A DNA stretch of 64,000 bases from Treponema maltophilum ATCC 51939 (GTDB lineage Bacteria > Spirochaetota > Spirochaetia > Treponematales > Treponemataceae). Every line of letters starts with the position of its first letter. Position 1 is the first letter of the stretch. Location: the NCBI RefSeq assembly GCF_000413055.1, contig NZ_KE332518.1, positions 2,295,583 through 2,359,582 on the forward strand, given 5' to 3'. Below the pieces are notes generated by a model. The model saw nothing but the letters and a program-made list of their open reading frames with translations, was not told where the DNA came from and ran no database searches. Below are positions 41,565-49,516 of this stretch, piece after piece. A program made the translations under genes and the position numbers.

Positions 41565-42305
41565 ATGAACGGAACGGAAGAATTACAGCGCATTATCGAC
41601 GAAAGCGACAATATCGTTTTTTTCGGCGGAGCCGGCGTGTCGACCGAAAGCGGCATTCCCGACTTTCGCAGTACCGGCGGCTTGTACCGTCAGGAGTGGA
41701 AATATCCGCCGGAAACCATTTTAAGCCGCAGCTTTTTCGATTCGAATCCCGCGGAATTTTACCGCTTTTATAAAAAAAAGCTGATTGTAAAAGGTGTAAA
41801 ACCGAATGCGGCGCATTTAAAACTTGCCGAACTTGAAAAAGCCGGAAAACTGAAAGCCGTCATCACGCAAAACATAGACGGACTGCATCAGGCGGCCGGC
41901 AGCAAAACGGTATACGAACTGCACGGAAGCCTTTTGCGCAATTACTGCATGAACTGCCGCGCTTTTTATACGGCAGACGAAGTCGTACAAAACAGTGAAA
42001 AAGACGGCGTGCCGCGTTGTTCAAAAACATCCGGCTGTTCCGGCATTTTAAAGCCCGACGTCGTGCTGTACGAAGAAAGCCTTAATTCCGACATTCTTTC
42101 AAAAAGTATAGACGCGATCGCAAAGGCGGAGACGCTGATTATCGGCGGCACATCGCTCGTTGTCTATCCCGCGGCGTCCCTTATTCGGTATTTTTCGGGA
42201 AGGCGTCTTGTGCTCATAAACAAAGGCGAAACCTCCGCTGACGACCGCGCCGACCTGATTATCCGCGACAGCATCGGAAAGGTATTCGAAAAAATACGTG
42301 TATAA
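41565..42305 (+). CDS. cobB: NAD-dependent protein deacylase (sirtuin)
   Basis: 246 residues. The NAD-binding motif GAGVSTESGIPDFRS is at residues 24-38, TQNIDGLHQAAG at 103-114 and the catalytic histidine in YELHGSLLRN near residue 125. Four cysteines (CMNC, then CSKTSGC) form the zinc site. The late motif IIGGTSLVVYPAASLI completes the Rossmann fold. It removes acetyl or other acyl groups from lysines in proteins, releasing nicotinamide. The typical deacylase length and the lack of Tyr/Arg succinyl-selective residues at the usual place leave acyl preference open. Confidence 0.95.
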   Translation: MNGTEELQRIIDESDNIVFFGGAGVSTESGIPDFRSTGGLYRQEWKYPPETILSRSFFDSNPAEFYRFYKKKLIVKGVKPNAAHLKLAELEKAGKLKAVITQNIDGLHQAAGSKTVYELHGSLLRNYCMNCRAFYTADEVVQNSEKDGVPRCSKTSGCSGILKPDVVLYEESLNSDILSKSIDAIAKAETLIIGGTSLVVYPAASLIRYFSGRRLVLINKGETSADDRADLIIRDSIGKVFEKIRV

Positions 42306-42310
42306 TCCGC

Positions 42311-42356
42311 TTGTATAAATTATACAAAAATGCTATACATAATGCATATTTATGCA
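42311..42356 (+). promoter_or_regulatory. Tandem ARG-box-like palindromes over the argGH promoter
   Basis: A perfect palindrome TTGTATAAATTATACAA (42311-42327) and a second, TGCATATTTATGCA (42343-42356), both fit the ARG-box form TGnATnnnnATnCA. Their centres are about 30 bp (three helical turns) apart. They overlap a promoter TTGTAT (42311-42316), 17-bp spacer, TATACA (42334-42339). ArgR-type regulation by arginine is the natural reading; no argR gene lies in the window. Confidence 0.6.
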
Positions 42357-42373
42357 CAAAAGAGGCAATCGGT

Positions 42374-43606
42374 ATGAATAAAGAAAAAATCATTCTTTCG
42401 TATTCCGGCGGTTTGGATACGACGGTCATTATTCCCTGGCTTATGGAAAATTTCGATTACGAAGTTATCGCGCTGTGCGTAGACGTCGGTCAAAAAGAAG
42501 ACTGGGACGATATAAAAAAACGTGCGCTCGACACGGGTGCAAAAAAGTGTATCATCGTCGATGCGTGCGAAGAATACGTAAAAGATTATATTTTCCCGGC
42601 ACTCAAAGCCCAAGCCGTTTATGAAGACCGCTACCTTTTGGGAACGTCGACGGCACGGCCGCTTATCGGGAAAATTCTGGCGGAAGCCGCGCGTAAAGAA
42701 AAGGCCGTCGCGATTTGCCACGGCGCAACGGGCAAGGGCAACGATCAAATCCGTTTCGAGCTGGCGATAAAAGCCTTTGCTCCCGAAGTAAAGATCATTG
42801 CCGCATGGCGCCATCCCAAGTGGAATATGGACAGCCGCGAAGCCGAAATCACCTACCTTGAACAGCGCGGTATTCCCGTTCCGATGAAAAAAGACCAATC
42901 GTACAGCCGCGACGAAAACATTTGGCATTTGTCACACGAAGGTTTGGAATTGGAAGAACCCGAAAACGAAGCGAATTATAAACATATGCTTAAACTGACC
43001 GCCGTTCCCGAAGAAGCGCCTGAAAAAGGCGAATACGTCGCCATCGATTTTGAAAAAGGCATTCCCGTCGCGGTAAACGGCAAAAAACTCGCGCCGGCGG
43101 CCCTGCTCGAAGAATTAAACAAAATCGGCGGGCGCAACGGAGTCGGCATTACGGATATTGTCGAAAACCGCGTCGTCGGCATGAAAAGCCGCGGCGTATA
43201 CGAAACTCCCGGCGGCAGCATTTTGTACTTTGCCCACGAAATGCTCGAGCACCTGTGTTTGGACAGCGACACCTATCATTTTAAGCAGCACGTCAGTCTT
43301 AAAATTGCCGAACTGATTTACGGCGGAAAGTGGTTTACACCGCTTATGACGTCCCTTTCGGCCTTTGTCGATGCGACGCAAAAAACGGTTACCGGAAGCG
43401 TCAAGCTCAAGCTGTACAAGGGTTCCATACGGAACGCGGGCACATCTTCGCCCTATTCGCTGTACAACGAAAGCATCGCAAGCTTTAAAACGGGCGATTT
43501 GTACGATCATCACGACGCCGAAGGCTTTATCACGCTGTACGGCCTCCCGATAACGGTGCGCGCCCTTATGGAAAAAGAAAACGGTTTGCCGCCGCAGTCT
43601 TTATAA
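42374..43606 (+). CDS. argG: Argininosuccinate synthase
   Basis: 410 residues from the ATG at 42374 (MNKEKIILSYSGG); an earlier in-frame start lies inside the operator region. The ATP pyrophosphatase P-loop SYSGGLDT is at residues 8-15, and GTSTARPLIGK, CHGATGKGNDQIRFE and SRDENIWHLSHEG are the classical citrulline/aspartate-binding blocks. It joins citrulline and aspartate using ATP to make argininosuccinate, the penultimate step of arginine synthesis. argH follows after 29 bases. AGAGG lies upstream of the ATG. Confidence 0.97.
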   Translation: MNKEKIILSYSGGLDTTVIIPWLMENFDYEVIALCVDVGQKEDWDDIKKRALDTGAKKCIIVDACEEYVKDYIFPALKAQAVYEDRYLLGTSTARPLIGKILAEAARKEKAVAICHGATGKGNDQIRFELAIKAFAPEVKIIAAWRHPKWNMDSREAEITYLEQRGIPVPMKKDQSYSRDENIWHLSHEGLELEEPENEANYKHMLKLTAVPEEAPEKGEYVAIDFEKGIPVAVNGKKLAPAALLEELNKIGGRNGVGITDIVENRVVGMKSRGVYETPGGSILYFAHEMLEHLCLDSDTYHFKQHVSLKIAELIYGGKWFTPLMTSLSAFVDATQKTVTGSVKLKLYKGSIRNAGTSSPYSLYNESIASFKTGDLYDHHDAEGFITLYGLPITVRALMEKENGLPPQSL

Positions 43607-43635
43607 AGCATTTTATAACGAAACGGAGCGCCGCA

Positions 43636-45129
43636 ATGCACGCAAAAAGCACAAAAGACTGCCCGCAAAACGGGGCCGAAAAAAACGCACAAAACAAGCC
43701 GAAAGACGCGCTGTGGCAGGGGCGTTTTACCAAAACGCTTTCGGCCCGAGCGCTGGACTTTGAAACATCCATCCGCGTCGATTCCCGCATGATTTTTGAC
43801 GACATTCAAGGCAGCATTGCGCATGTTAAAATGCTCGGCACGCAAAAAATCATAGAACCGCAGGAAGCGGCCGCTCTTGTGCGTGAACTGCAAAACATTG
43901 AAAGCGATATCCGTTCCGGAAAACTTTCAATCGATACGAGTTTTGAAGACATTCATTCGTTTATCGAACACGAGTTAACCGAAAGGCTCGGCGACACGGG
44001 TAAAAAGGTTCACACGGGGCGCAGCCGCAACGATCAAATCGCCCTTGACGAGCGCCTGTATTTGCGCCGCACCGCCGCCGATTTGCAAAAGCGCATTGTG
44101 CACCTGACGGACGTTTTGTGTACAATTGCCGAAAAACACGTTTCAAGCCTTATGAGCGGTTACACGCACTTGCAGCGCGCGCAGCCGGTAAGCCTTGCCC
44201 AGCACTTGTGCGCATGGGCGTGGATGCTTACACGCGATTACGGACGCTTTGCCGATGCGCTCAAGCGTATGGACGAATGCCCGCTCGGAGCCGCGGCCCT
44301 TGCCGGAAGCGGTCTTCCGCTCGACCGTTTTTATACGGCAAAAGAGTTGGGCTTTTCCGATATCGTGCATAATTCCATGGATGCCGTAGCCGACCGTGAT
44401 TACTGCATAGAACTTACCGCGGCGGCGGCTTTGTGCATGACCCACCTGTCGCGTTTTTGCGAAGAAGTGATTTTGTGGTCGTCGAGCGAATTTCATTTTA
44501 TAAATCTTGACGAACAATGGTCGACCGGCTCGAGCATTATGCCGCAAAAGAAAAATCCCGATTTTGCCGAATTGATCCGCGGAAGAACCGGACGCGTTTA
44601 CGGCGATTTAATCGCGCTTTTTACGCTGATGAAAGGCCTCCCGCTTGCCTACAACCGCGATATGCAGGAAGACAAACAAAGCGTTTTTGAAGCACTCGAC
44701 ACGCTCGGCGCCTCGCTTGAAGTGTTTGCCGCGATGATGGAAACGGCGCAGTGGGATACAGAACGCATGGCGTCCTCGTGCTGCGGCGGTTTTGCAAACG
44801 CAACCGACCTTGCCGACTATCTTGTAAAAAAGGGAATGCCGTTCAGAACGGCGCACGGCTGCGCGGCTTCGGCCGTTAAAACATGCATCGAGCGCGGCAT
44901 TCAGCTCGAAGATCTTCCGCTCAGCGAATATACGAAAATATCGCCCCTTATCGAAGAAGACGTGTTTGTCTGCCTTGAGCCGGCGGCCTGCCTCAACGCA
45001 AAAAACACGGCGGGCGGTCCTTCCGAAAAACAGGTGCGCATACAAATCGAAAGTCTGCGCCGCTTTTGCAAAAACGCGGAAACTCACGCCGAATCGCGCC
45101 TCGCGCCGTACACTAACGATCGACCGTAA
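43636..45129 (+). CDS. argH: Argininosuccinate lyase
   Basis: 497 residues. The N-terminus has an extra hydrophilic extension of about 25 residues before LWQGRFTK. The fumarase-family blocks are present: HTGRSRNDQ near residue 130, MSGYTHLQRAQPV near residue 175 and the signature GSSIMPQKKNPD near residue 300, containing the catalytic serine. It splits argininosuccinate into arginine and fumarate. It follows argG in the same operon. The last 17 bases overlap the convergent chemoreceptor gene. Confidence 0.97.
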   Translation: MHAKSTKDCPQNGAEKNAQNKPKDALWQGRFTKTLSARALDFETSIRVDSRMIFDDIQGSIAHVKMLGTQKIIEPQEAAALVRELQNIESDIRSGKLSIDTSFEDIHSFIEHELTERLGDTGKKVHTGRSRNDQIALDERLYLRRTAADLQKRIVHLTDVLCTIAEKHVSSLMSGYTHLQRAQPVSLAQHLCAWAWMLTRDYGRFADALKRMDECPLGAAALAGSGLPLDRFYTAKELGFSDIVHNSMDAVADRDYCIELTAAAALCMTHLSRFCEEVILWSSSEFHFINLDEQWSTGSSIMPQKKNPDFAELIRGRTGRVYGDLIALFTLMKGLPLAYNRDMQEDKQSVFEALDTLGASLEVFAAMMETAQWDTERMASSCCGGFANATDLADYLVKKGMPFRTAHGCAASAVKTCIERGIQLEDLPLSEYTKISPLIEEDVFVCLEPAACLNAKNTAGGPSEKQVRIQIESLRRFCKNAETHAESRLAPYTNDRP

Positions 45130-46987
45130 AGGTATTGATTTCGCCGGAAAGCTTTTGAATGTTGGTGCGGTTCCTCGCCGTTGCGGAATCGACGTTCTGC
45201 ACGGAGCGGATAATCGACTGTGCTCCGTCCGACATCTCGCTCATCGCACCGTTGATTTCTTCCGTCAAATTGGCAAGGGATGTCATTTCTTCGGCAATCT
45301 GTTTGCCGCCGTTCGTCAGCTCCGCAGACCCCTGTGCGACAAGGTCGATCGTCGATTTGATTTCACTCATCGCTTCAAGTACTTGAGTGCTGCCGGCCGA
45401 TTGTTCCTGCATCGCGGACATAACGGTGCGGTTTTGCTCCGTAACATCGTCGGCAAGCGAAAAAATCGTATCGAATTGATTTTTTACCTGCATCGTACCG
45501 TCCGACACTTGCTGAATCGATTCCTGCAGGTCCTGCAGCTGTTCGCTGATCGTTTTACCCTGTTGGTTCGACTGTTCGGCAAGCTTTCTGATTTCGTCCG
45601 AAACGACGGAAAAGCCTTTGCCCGCTTCCCCCGCATGCGCCGCTTCGATCGCGGCATTCATGGCAAGCAGGTTCGTCTGGTCGGCGATACTCCGGATGAT
45701 ATTGCTCGCTTCAAGCAAGCCTCCGGAGCGTTCAAGAACGTTGCGTGCACGATCAACGGCCTGTTCCATCGCGGCACGCCCGTTATCCGATGCGCTGCTG
45801 AGCTTTTGTGCGGCAACTTCGTTCGCCTTCAGTGTATTCGTCACCGAGCGGATATTTGCGACCATCTGTTCGACCGCCGTCGAAGATGAACCGATGCTTA
45901 CCTTTTCGCGGTCGATGTTTTTATCGAGGTCGTTGATGTATTCGACCATATATTTAACGGTTGCCTGGGCTTCTTCGACACCCGCCGCCTGATTAATGAT
46001 TCTGCTCTTGACCGATTCGATATTTGCGACGATCTGCGTAATACTCGAAGATGTTTCACTCATGCCGTCGGCAAGACTGTCCGCCGAATCGGTAGAAACG
46101 GCAACCGCGTCGATGATCGTACGAAGCAGACGGCGCATAACGTTGTAAAATTGATTTAAGTCCGCCATAAGGACGCCGAAATCGTCGCGACTCGTTACGA
46201 CAAGGCTTTTTTGCGTATAATCGTTTTTGGAAAGATACGATGAAAATCTCGTTATTGCTAAAATACGCTTTTGCATATTGCTTACAAAAAGGTATGAATC
46301 AAAAATAGCGGCGACACTTCCCAAGATAAGCACAGGCAAAACGCGTGTTAAAAACAACGGAAGCGCGTCCAGCGTTGCGTTCGCCGTACAAAACATCGGC
46401 GCAAGCACATAACAGACGACGCCTAAAAAGCTGAAACCGGTGATATCCGCGTTTCTCATTAATACCGAAAGCGTTATATATTCGCTTTTCATCGGAAGGT
46501 TATGGATATGTTTTTCAAACGCTTCAAGGAACGGAATATACGAAATCAACGCGAACAGCCATGTACTGCCTCCGGCTGCCAACAGCAACACAAGCGGCTG
46601 ATGCTCAATCGCATACAAACGGCAAATTATAAGCGACAGCGTAAACATGATAAGACCGTTAATATTCGCCCCGATTATGGAAAGATTTTCGAAATTTTTT
46701 ACACGTCGATTTGTAGCCTGCACCGACGGTTGCGAACCGTCATATTTGCAAATACTGTTTTCATAATGCACATAAATACCGGCCGGAAAAATGATGTTAC
46801 AAACAACTAAGCCTATTAAGCAAATCGGTGAAGAGAGCAGAATCAGGAAATCTGCCATAGAAAACGCATGGATAAAGATAAGAAAGGGTCCGAATGCAAG
46901 CGTCGGTAAAACATACGCCCCTGCAAACAGCGCTTTCATAGAAAACGGAAATTTCTCAATCAACCTGACGGAATTTGTATCGTCCAT
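45113..46987 (-). CDS. Methyl-accepting chemotaxis protein with a multi-pass membrane sensor region
   Basis: 624 residues from the ATG at 46985-46987, 8 bases after GGAGG. Instead of a two-helix periplasmic sensor, the first 240 residues contain about six hydrophobic segments with short loops (for example ILLSSPICLIGLVVCNIIF and GANINGLIMFTLSLIICRLY). A HAMP-like linker then leads to a full signalling domain; the tip reads [20 protein letters not shown]. It should sense a membrane-bound or membrane-soluble signal, or membrane energy state, and signal to CheA. The promoter TTGAAA-17-TATAAT precedes it. Confidence 0.9.
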   Translation of the reverse strand: MDDTNSVRLIEKFPFSMKALFAGAYVLPTLAFGPFLIFIHAFSMADFLILLSSPICLIGLVVCNIIFPAGIYVHYENSICKYDGSQPSVQATNRRVKNFENLSIIGANINGLIMFTLSLIICRLYAIEHQPLVLLLAAGGSTWLFALISYIPFLEAFEKHIHNLPMKSEYITLSVLMRNADITGFSFLGVVCYVLAPMFCTANATLDALPLFLTRVLPVLILGSVAAIFDSYLFVSNMQKRILAITRFSSYLSKNDYTQKSLVVTSRDDFGVLMADLNQFYNVMRRLLRTIIDAVAVSTDSADSLADGMSETSSSITQIVANIESVKSRIINQAAGVEEAQATVKYMVEYINDLDKNIDREKVSIGSSSTAVEQMVANIRSVTNTLKANEVAAQKLSSASDNGRAAMEQAVDRARNVLERSGGLLEASNIIRSIADQTNLLAMNAAIEAAHAGEAGKGFSVVSDEIRKLAEQSNQQGKTISEQLQDLQESIQQVSDGTMQVKNQFDTIFSLADDVTEQNRTVMSAMQEQSAGSTQVLEAMSEIKSTIDLVAQGSAELTNGGKQIAEEMTSLANLTEEINGAMSEMSDGAQSIIRSVQNVDSATARNRTNIQKLSGEINTFTVDR

Positions 46988-47049
46988 AGAAAACCTCCAA
47001 ATCGTACAGTTTCGTTGAAACACCATTATTACTATTAATGTAATTACAA

Positions 47050-47078
47050 ATTATAGTACGTAATCGTATAATTTTCAA
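47050..47078 (-). promoter_or_regulatory. Promoter of the second chemoreceptor gene
   Basis: On the minus strand TTGAAA (47078-47073), a 17-bp spacer and a perfect TATAAT (47055-47050), giving a leader of about 55 nt. Confidence 0.65.
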
Positions 47079-47112
47079 TGTATTTTTTGTTGTCGGCCGG
47101 CTGTCAATCGTC

Positions 47113-47142
47113 TTGACCGCCTCGATTATTTTATGATATATT
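47113..47142 (+). promoter_or_regulatory. Promoter of the tRNA-CAU gene
   Basis: TTGACC (47113-47118), an 18-bp spacer and TATATT (47137-47142), about 30 bases before the mature 5' end of the tRNA. Confidence 0.6.
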
Positions 47143-47172
47143 ATTTTTTACCTGCGGTGCACCGCGCCGAAC

Positions 47173-47246
47173 GGGCCCATAGCTCAGTTGGTTAGAGCTG
47201 CGGACTCATAATCCGTCGGTCCCTGGTTCAAGTCCAGGTGGGCCCA
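47173..47246 (+). tRNA. tRNA with anticodon CAU (elongator Met or Ile2)
   Basis: A 7-bp acceptor GGGCCCA (47173-47179) / TGGGCCC (47239-47245), discriminator A, a D-arm AGCTCAGTTGGTTAGAGCT, anticodon loop CTCATAA and T-arm GGTTCAAGTCC. The anticodon CAT fits elongator methionine or the lysidine-modified isoleucine tRNA; sequence alone does not settle this. The lack of the C1-A72 mismatch excludes initiator tRNA. It borders the accessory island. Confidence 0.93.
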
Positions 47247-47254
47247 TAAAAAAC

Positions 47255-47279
47255 AGTACTTGGGGTAAGTGCTATTTTT
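47255..47279 (+). terminator. Terminator of the tRNA gene
   Basis: AGTACTT (47255-47261) pairs with AAGTGCT (47267-47273), with one G-T pair, and is followed by ATTTTTA. Confidence 0.6.
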
Positions 47280-47374
47280 ATGTAAAACAAGTAATTAGGA
47301 ATCTGGCTGGCTTTCAGAAGTTTTGAAATGTAAACCGCATATCAACCGGTTATCAAAATTTCAGGAGGTTCGGT

Positions 47375-47473
47375 ATGGATTATCATCTTTTCAAAAAAGC
47401 GACAAAATCAAAAAGTAAAATAGTACACCGCTGGTACTATTATTTTATCGATCCTGTATCGGGAAAAAAGATA
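47375..47473 (+). pseudogene. N-terminal remnant of a tyrosine recombinase (integrase)
   Basis: After AGGAGG at 47364-47369, the ATG at 47375 begins 33 codons that look like the arm-binding start of a treponemal phage-type integrase: MDYHLFKKATKSKSK, then VHRWYYYFIDPVSGKKI. Beyond codon 33 the frame stays open to 47644 but the sequence turns unlike any integrase and instead mirrors a protein-like frame on the opposite strand. The core-binding and catalytic domains are therefore missing. Its position 128 bases after a tRNA is where an integrase gene of a tRNA-targeting element would sit. Confidence 0.55.
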
Positions 47474-47640
47474 TTCTTACTTCTTCCGAGATTTATATCC
47501 GTACCGCCCATAGCCGCCCCGCGTTCTGTGTCCATTCCATCTTCGTTATCCGGTGCTATGAATTGGTTTGCATATTCCCGGAAATGTTTAAAACAGCTTA
47601 AATCTTTATCGCCGGATATAAGTAAAAACTTTATTCCCTT
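47440..47640 (-). pseudogene. Fragment of an unrecognised gene, antisense to the integrase remnant
   Basis: The minus strand is open from 47640 to the stop at 47440-47442 with convincing protein-like sequence (KGIKFLLISGDKDLSC, FREYANQFIAPDNEDG, GAAMGGTDINLGRSK) but no start codon; a stop precedes it directly. It lies just after the stop of the gene at 47631-48164. The last ten codons overlap the integrase remnant, so the real sequence probably ended at about 47475, where two unrelated pieces were joined. The family is not recognised. Confidence 0.4.
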
Positions 47641-48164
47641 TTAGATATTTCTTTAATTTCATTTTCTATCCGTATTTTTTTCTCATCTGAAATATACATA
47701 TAACAATACTTAAGTATTTGTCGTAAAAAGAAAATCGATTTTTCCTTATTCAGCTGTAAATGTGCTATTGATTGTGTCGTATAAAGCAAATACTCCAAAT
47801 CATATTCTTTTTGCATTCCCTTTTTTATTCTATCAAGAATTTGTTCTCCTTCCGTAAATATTATCTTTTCTATTTCCATATCATTAAAAAAGATGCCATT
47901 ATAAGAAGGTCTGCTCCCGAAAATTATGTCTTGCTGTTCTTCGTATCTAAACTGATAAATACACAAAAAACACATGATACTTTTTTCATTTTTTATGTCG
48001 GCTTGCGCATTTGTTTTTAATAGCTCTTCATAGAGTTTCCAATTTTTTTCCTCATTTAGAAGAAACAAATCTCGCCATATATTTTCAACAGTTATACCGT
48101 TTTTTGTGCCTTTGCCTTTTCCTGCTAATACTTGATCAAATTTTTGCTTCGGTGTTATTTTCAT
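47631..48164 (-). CDS. Hypothetical cytoplasmic protein in the accessory island
   Basis: 177 residues, not recognised. It has no signal peptide or membrane segment. It is rich in Lys, Glu, Ile and aromatic residues and is predicted mainly helical (VENIWRDLFLLNEEKNWKL; QSIAHLQLNKEKS). Its ATG overlaps the TGA of the frameshifted gene upstream (ATGA), so the pair was translationally coupled. Small acidic helical proteins encoded right after a variable gene often are immunity proteins for a toxin, and that is one possible reading, but no family match supports it. Base composition is AT-richer than in the flanking chromosome. Confidence 0.6.
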   Translation of the reverse strand: MKITPKQKFDQVLAGKGKGTKNGITVENIWRDLFLLNEEKNWKLYEELLKTNAQADIKNEKSIMCFLCIYQFRYEEQQDIIFGSRPSYNGIFFNDMEIEKIIFTEGEQILDRIKKGMQKEYDLEYLLYTTQSIAHLQLNKEKSIFFLRQILKYCYMYISDEKKIRIENEIKEISKRE

Positions 48165-48440
48165 TTTATTTTCTCTAATTCGTTAATAAGTTCAGCGAAA
48201 CATATGTTATCTTTGGGTAATATCCATTGAGGTATTCCATTCACACCAGATGTCGCTGCCCCCTATAATGCTGTCCATACTCTCGCTGTAGCGTTTGTCC
48301 ACTTGCATCCTCAAGGCCATTTCCGTGTGCGTCGCACCGCTTTCTGTCGAAAGCGGATGCTTACCGAGTTTTTGCATATGCAAAAACTCGCCGACAGTAA
48401 AGTTCTTCTGTATACCATCTGATCTTCTTTGTATATACAT
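48161..48440 (-). pseudogene. Frameshifted small gene coupled to the downstream hypothetical
   Basis: The ATG at 48438-48440 starts 10 bases after the stop of the SH3 gene. The frame reads MYIQRRSDGIQKNFTVGEF, then HMQKLGKHPLSTESGATHTE and ends prematurely at 48207. Removing one G from the G5 run at 48262-48258 restores a frame that continues SGVNGIPQWILPKDNICF to AELINELEKIK and stops with TGA at 48161-48163, overlapping the next ATG. The restored protein is about 92 residues, unrecognised. The homopolymer could be a true mutation, a phase-variable switch or a sequencing error. Confidence 0.55.
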
Positions 48441-48450
48441 CTTTTTTTCT

Positions 48451-49110
48451 TTAGGAGCTTGCGTCTTTGTTCACACTCCCTCCGTTACCCTCTTCTATAT
48501 CCAAATACTTCCCGTATACCCAGCCGTCGGGATAATCGTCCGTTTCTACTTTATACCAATACCATGATTCTCCGTCGATCGTAAACGGTTCTTCGCTTTT
48601 ATCCTTTATTTTTACCGTATCGCCTTTATTTAAGAAGCCCCACGTGTCACACGACAAATTCGGCTTTACGCAAAGACGAACACGGCTGTCGTTTAAAACG
48701 GCATTCTGTATCGGTATTTTGGCAGGACCGGATATGCGGTACCATGGATAATTATATACCTCTCCTGTACCAACGGATTTATATATCCAAATTATATCAT
48801 CAGTTAAGAGCTTTAGGGATACCTCTAATACAGACCGACCTTCTTTTGCCAATCTTAATATAATTATATCATTTTCCAATATCTTTGTTTCAGTTACATC
48901 GAATATATTTCCATCCCAATATTCTCCAATACCATCTTCAGTAAGAGAAATTGCAATGCCAAATCCTTTGAACTTGTTATAATGTGAAATTTGCCAATCA
49001 TATGCAAATTGGTCTATCCAGAGTCCTGTTATATTTTTATAACTTTGTGAATATAGCGATATTATATTCAATAATACCGCTATAATAAAAATTATCTTTT
49101 TATCTTGCAT
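48451..49110 (-). CDS. Secreted protein with a bacterial SH3 domain
   Basis: 219 residues. Residues 1-22 form a signal peptide (MQDKKIIFIIAVLLNIISLY, then SQS). The first 125 mature residues are beta-rich (GIAISLTEDGIGEYWDGN). The C-terminal 80 residues resemble SH3_3 domains: VLNDSRVRLCVKPNLSC, FLNKGDTVKIKDKS, then WYWYKVETDDYPDGWVYGKY. Such domains bind peptidoglycan or other cell-wall partners. The start overlaps the end of the small upstream gene by 11 bases, so it is part of an island operon. Confidence 0.75.
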   Translation of the reverse strand: MQDKKIIFIIAVLLNIISLYSQSYKNITGLWIDQFAYDWQISHYNKFKGFGIAISLTEDGIGEYWDGNIFDVTETKILENDIIILRLAKEGRSVLEVSLKLLTDDIIWIYKSVGTGEVYNYPWYRISGPAKIPIQNAVLNDSRVRLCVKPNLSCDTWGFLNKGDTVKIKDKSEEPFTIDGESWYWYKVETDDYPDGWVYGKYLDIEEGNGGSVNKDASS

Positions 49111-49351
49111 ATAACTTTACCAGATCCCGACGTAATACAAGATCAGTTGTAGTTCCAGGGTTATATAATATTTCTCCGAGTACAAAATGTCCGGTATATG
49201 AATATTTTAATTTTAATTTATCCGGTAAATTATATGTGGTAACATTATATCGAGTATAGTTTCCGAACGATAATGCAAAATTATTATACCTGCTGTTTGT
49301 CTTTCCCAATTCTTTCCATGCAAAATCCGTTAACTTATCAGGATCTCGCAC
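49100..49351 (-). CDS. Small hypothetical protein, first gene of the island operon
   Basis: 83 residues from a GTG at 49349-49351, 4 bases after GAGGGG. It contains many Tyr, Asn and Leu residues (SFGNYTRYNVTTYNLPDKLK and HFVLGEILYNPGTTTD) and no signal peptide. It could be a complete short protein or what remains of the C-terminus of a longer one; the good promoter and ribosome binding site favour a translated gene. The family is not recognised. Its end overlaps the SH3 gene. Confidence 0.5.
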   Translation of the reverse strand: MRDPDKLTDFAWKELGKTNSRYNNFALSFGNYTRYNVTTYNLPDKLKLKYSYTGHFVLGEILYNPGTTTDLVLRRDLVKLYAR

Positions 49352-49355
49352 ATTA

Positions 49356-49374
49356 CCCCTCTTTCCCGATTATA
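49356..49374 (-). promoter_or_regulatory. Extended -10 promoter and ribosome binding site of the island operon
   Basis: On the minus strand TGA precedes a perfect TATAAT (49374-49369). GAGGGG (49361-49356) is the Shine-Dalgarno of the GTG-started gene. The predicted leader is about 11 nt. Confidence 0.55.
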
Positions 49375-49448
49375 TCATAAAAACGAATAAATTTTATTCC
49401 AAAAGGAAGAGCTCTTGAATGATTCTTTATAATTTTAGATTGTATTTT

Positions 49449-49486
49449 ATGCACAAAAAACAAAAATATTTGTGCATGTCTTGACA
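49449..49486 (+). promoter_or_regulatory. Operator-like inverted repeat and -35 box upstream of the fic remnant
   Basis: ATGCACAAA (49449-49457) and TTTGTGCAT (49469-49477) form a perfect 9-bp inverted repeat with an 11-base spacer. TTGACA follows at 49481-49486; a well-placed -10 box is not seen (TATATT at 49510-49515 is too far). Confidence 0.4.
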
Positions 49487-49516
49487 ACGTGCACATATTG
49501 CGCGAAAAATATATTA

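Noticed and set aside
47474-47644. C-terminal 56 codons of the plus-strand frame that begins with the integrase-like start
   Set aside because: The sequence shows no similarity to integrase and the minus strand reads as better protein here; treated as a shadow behind a junction.
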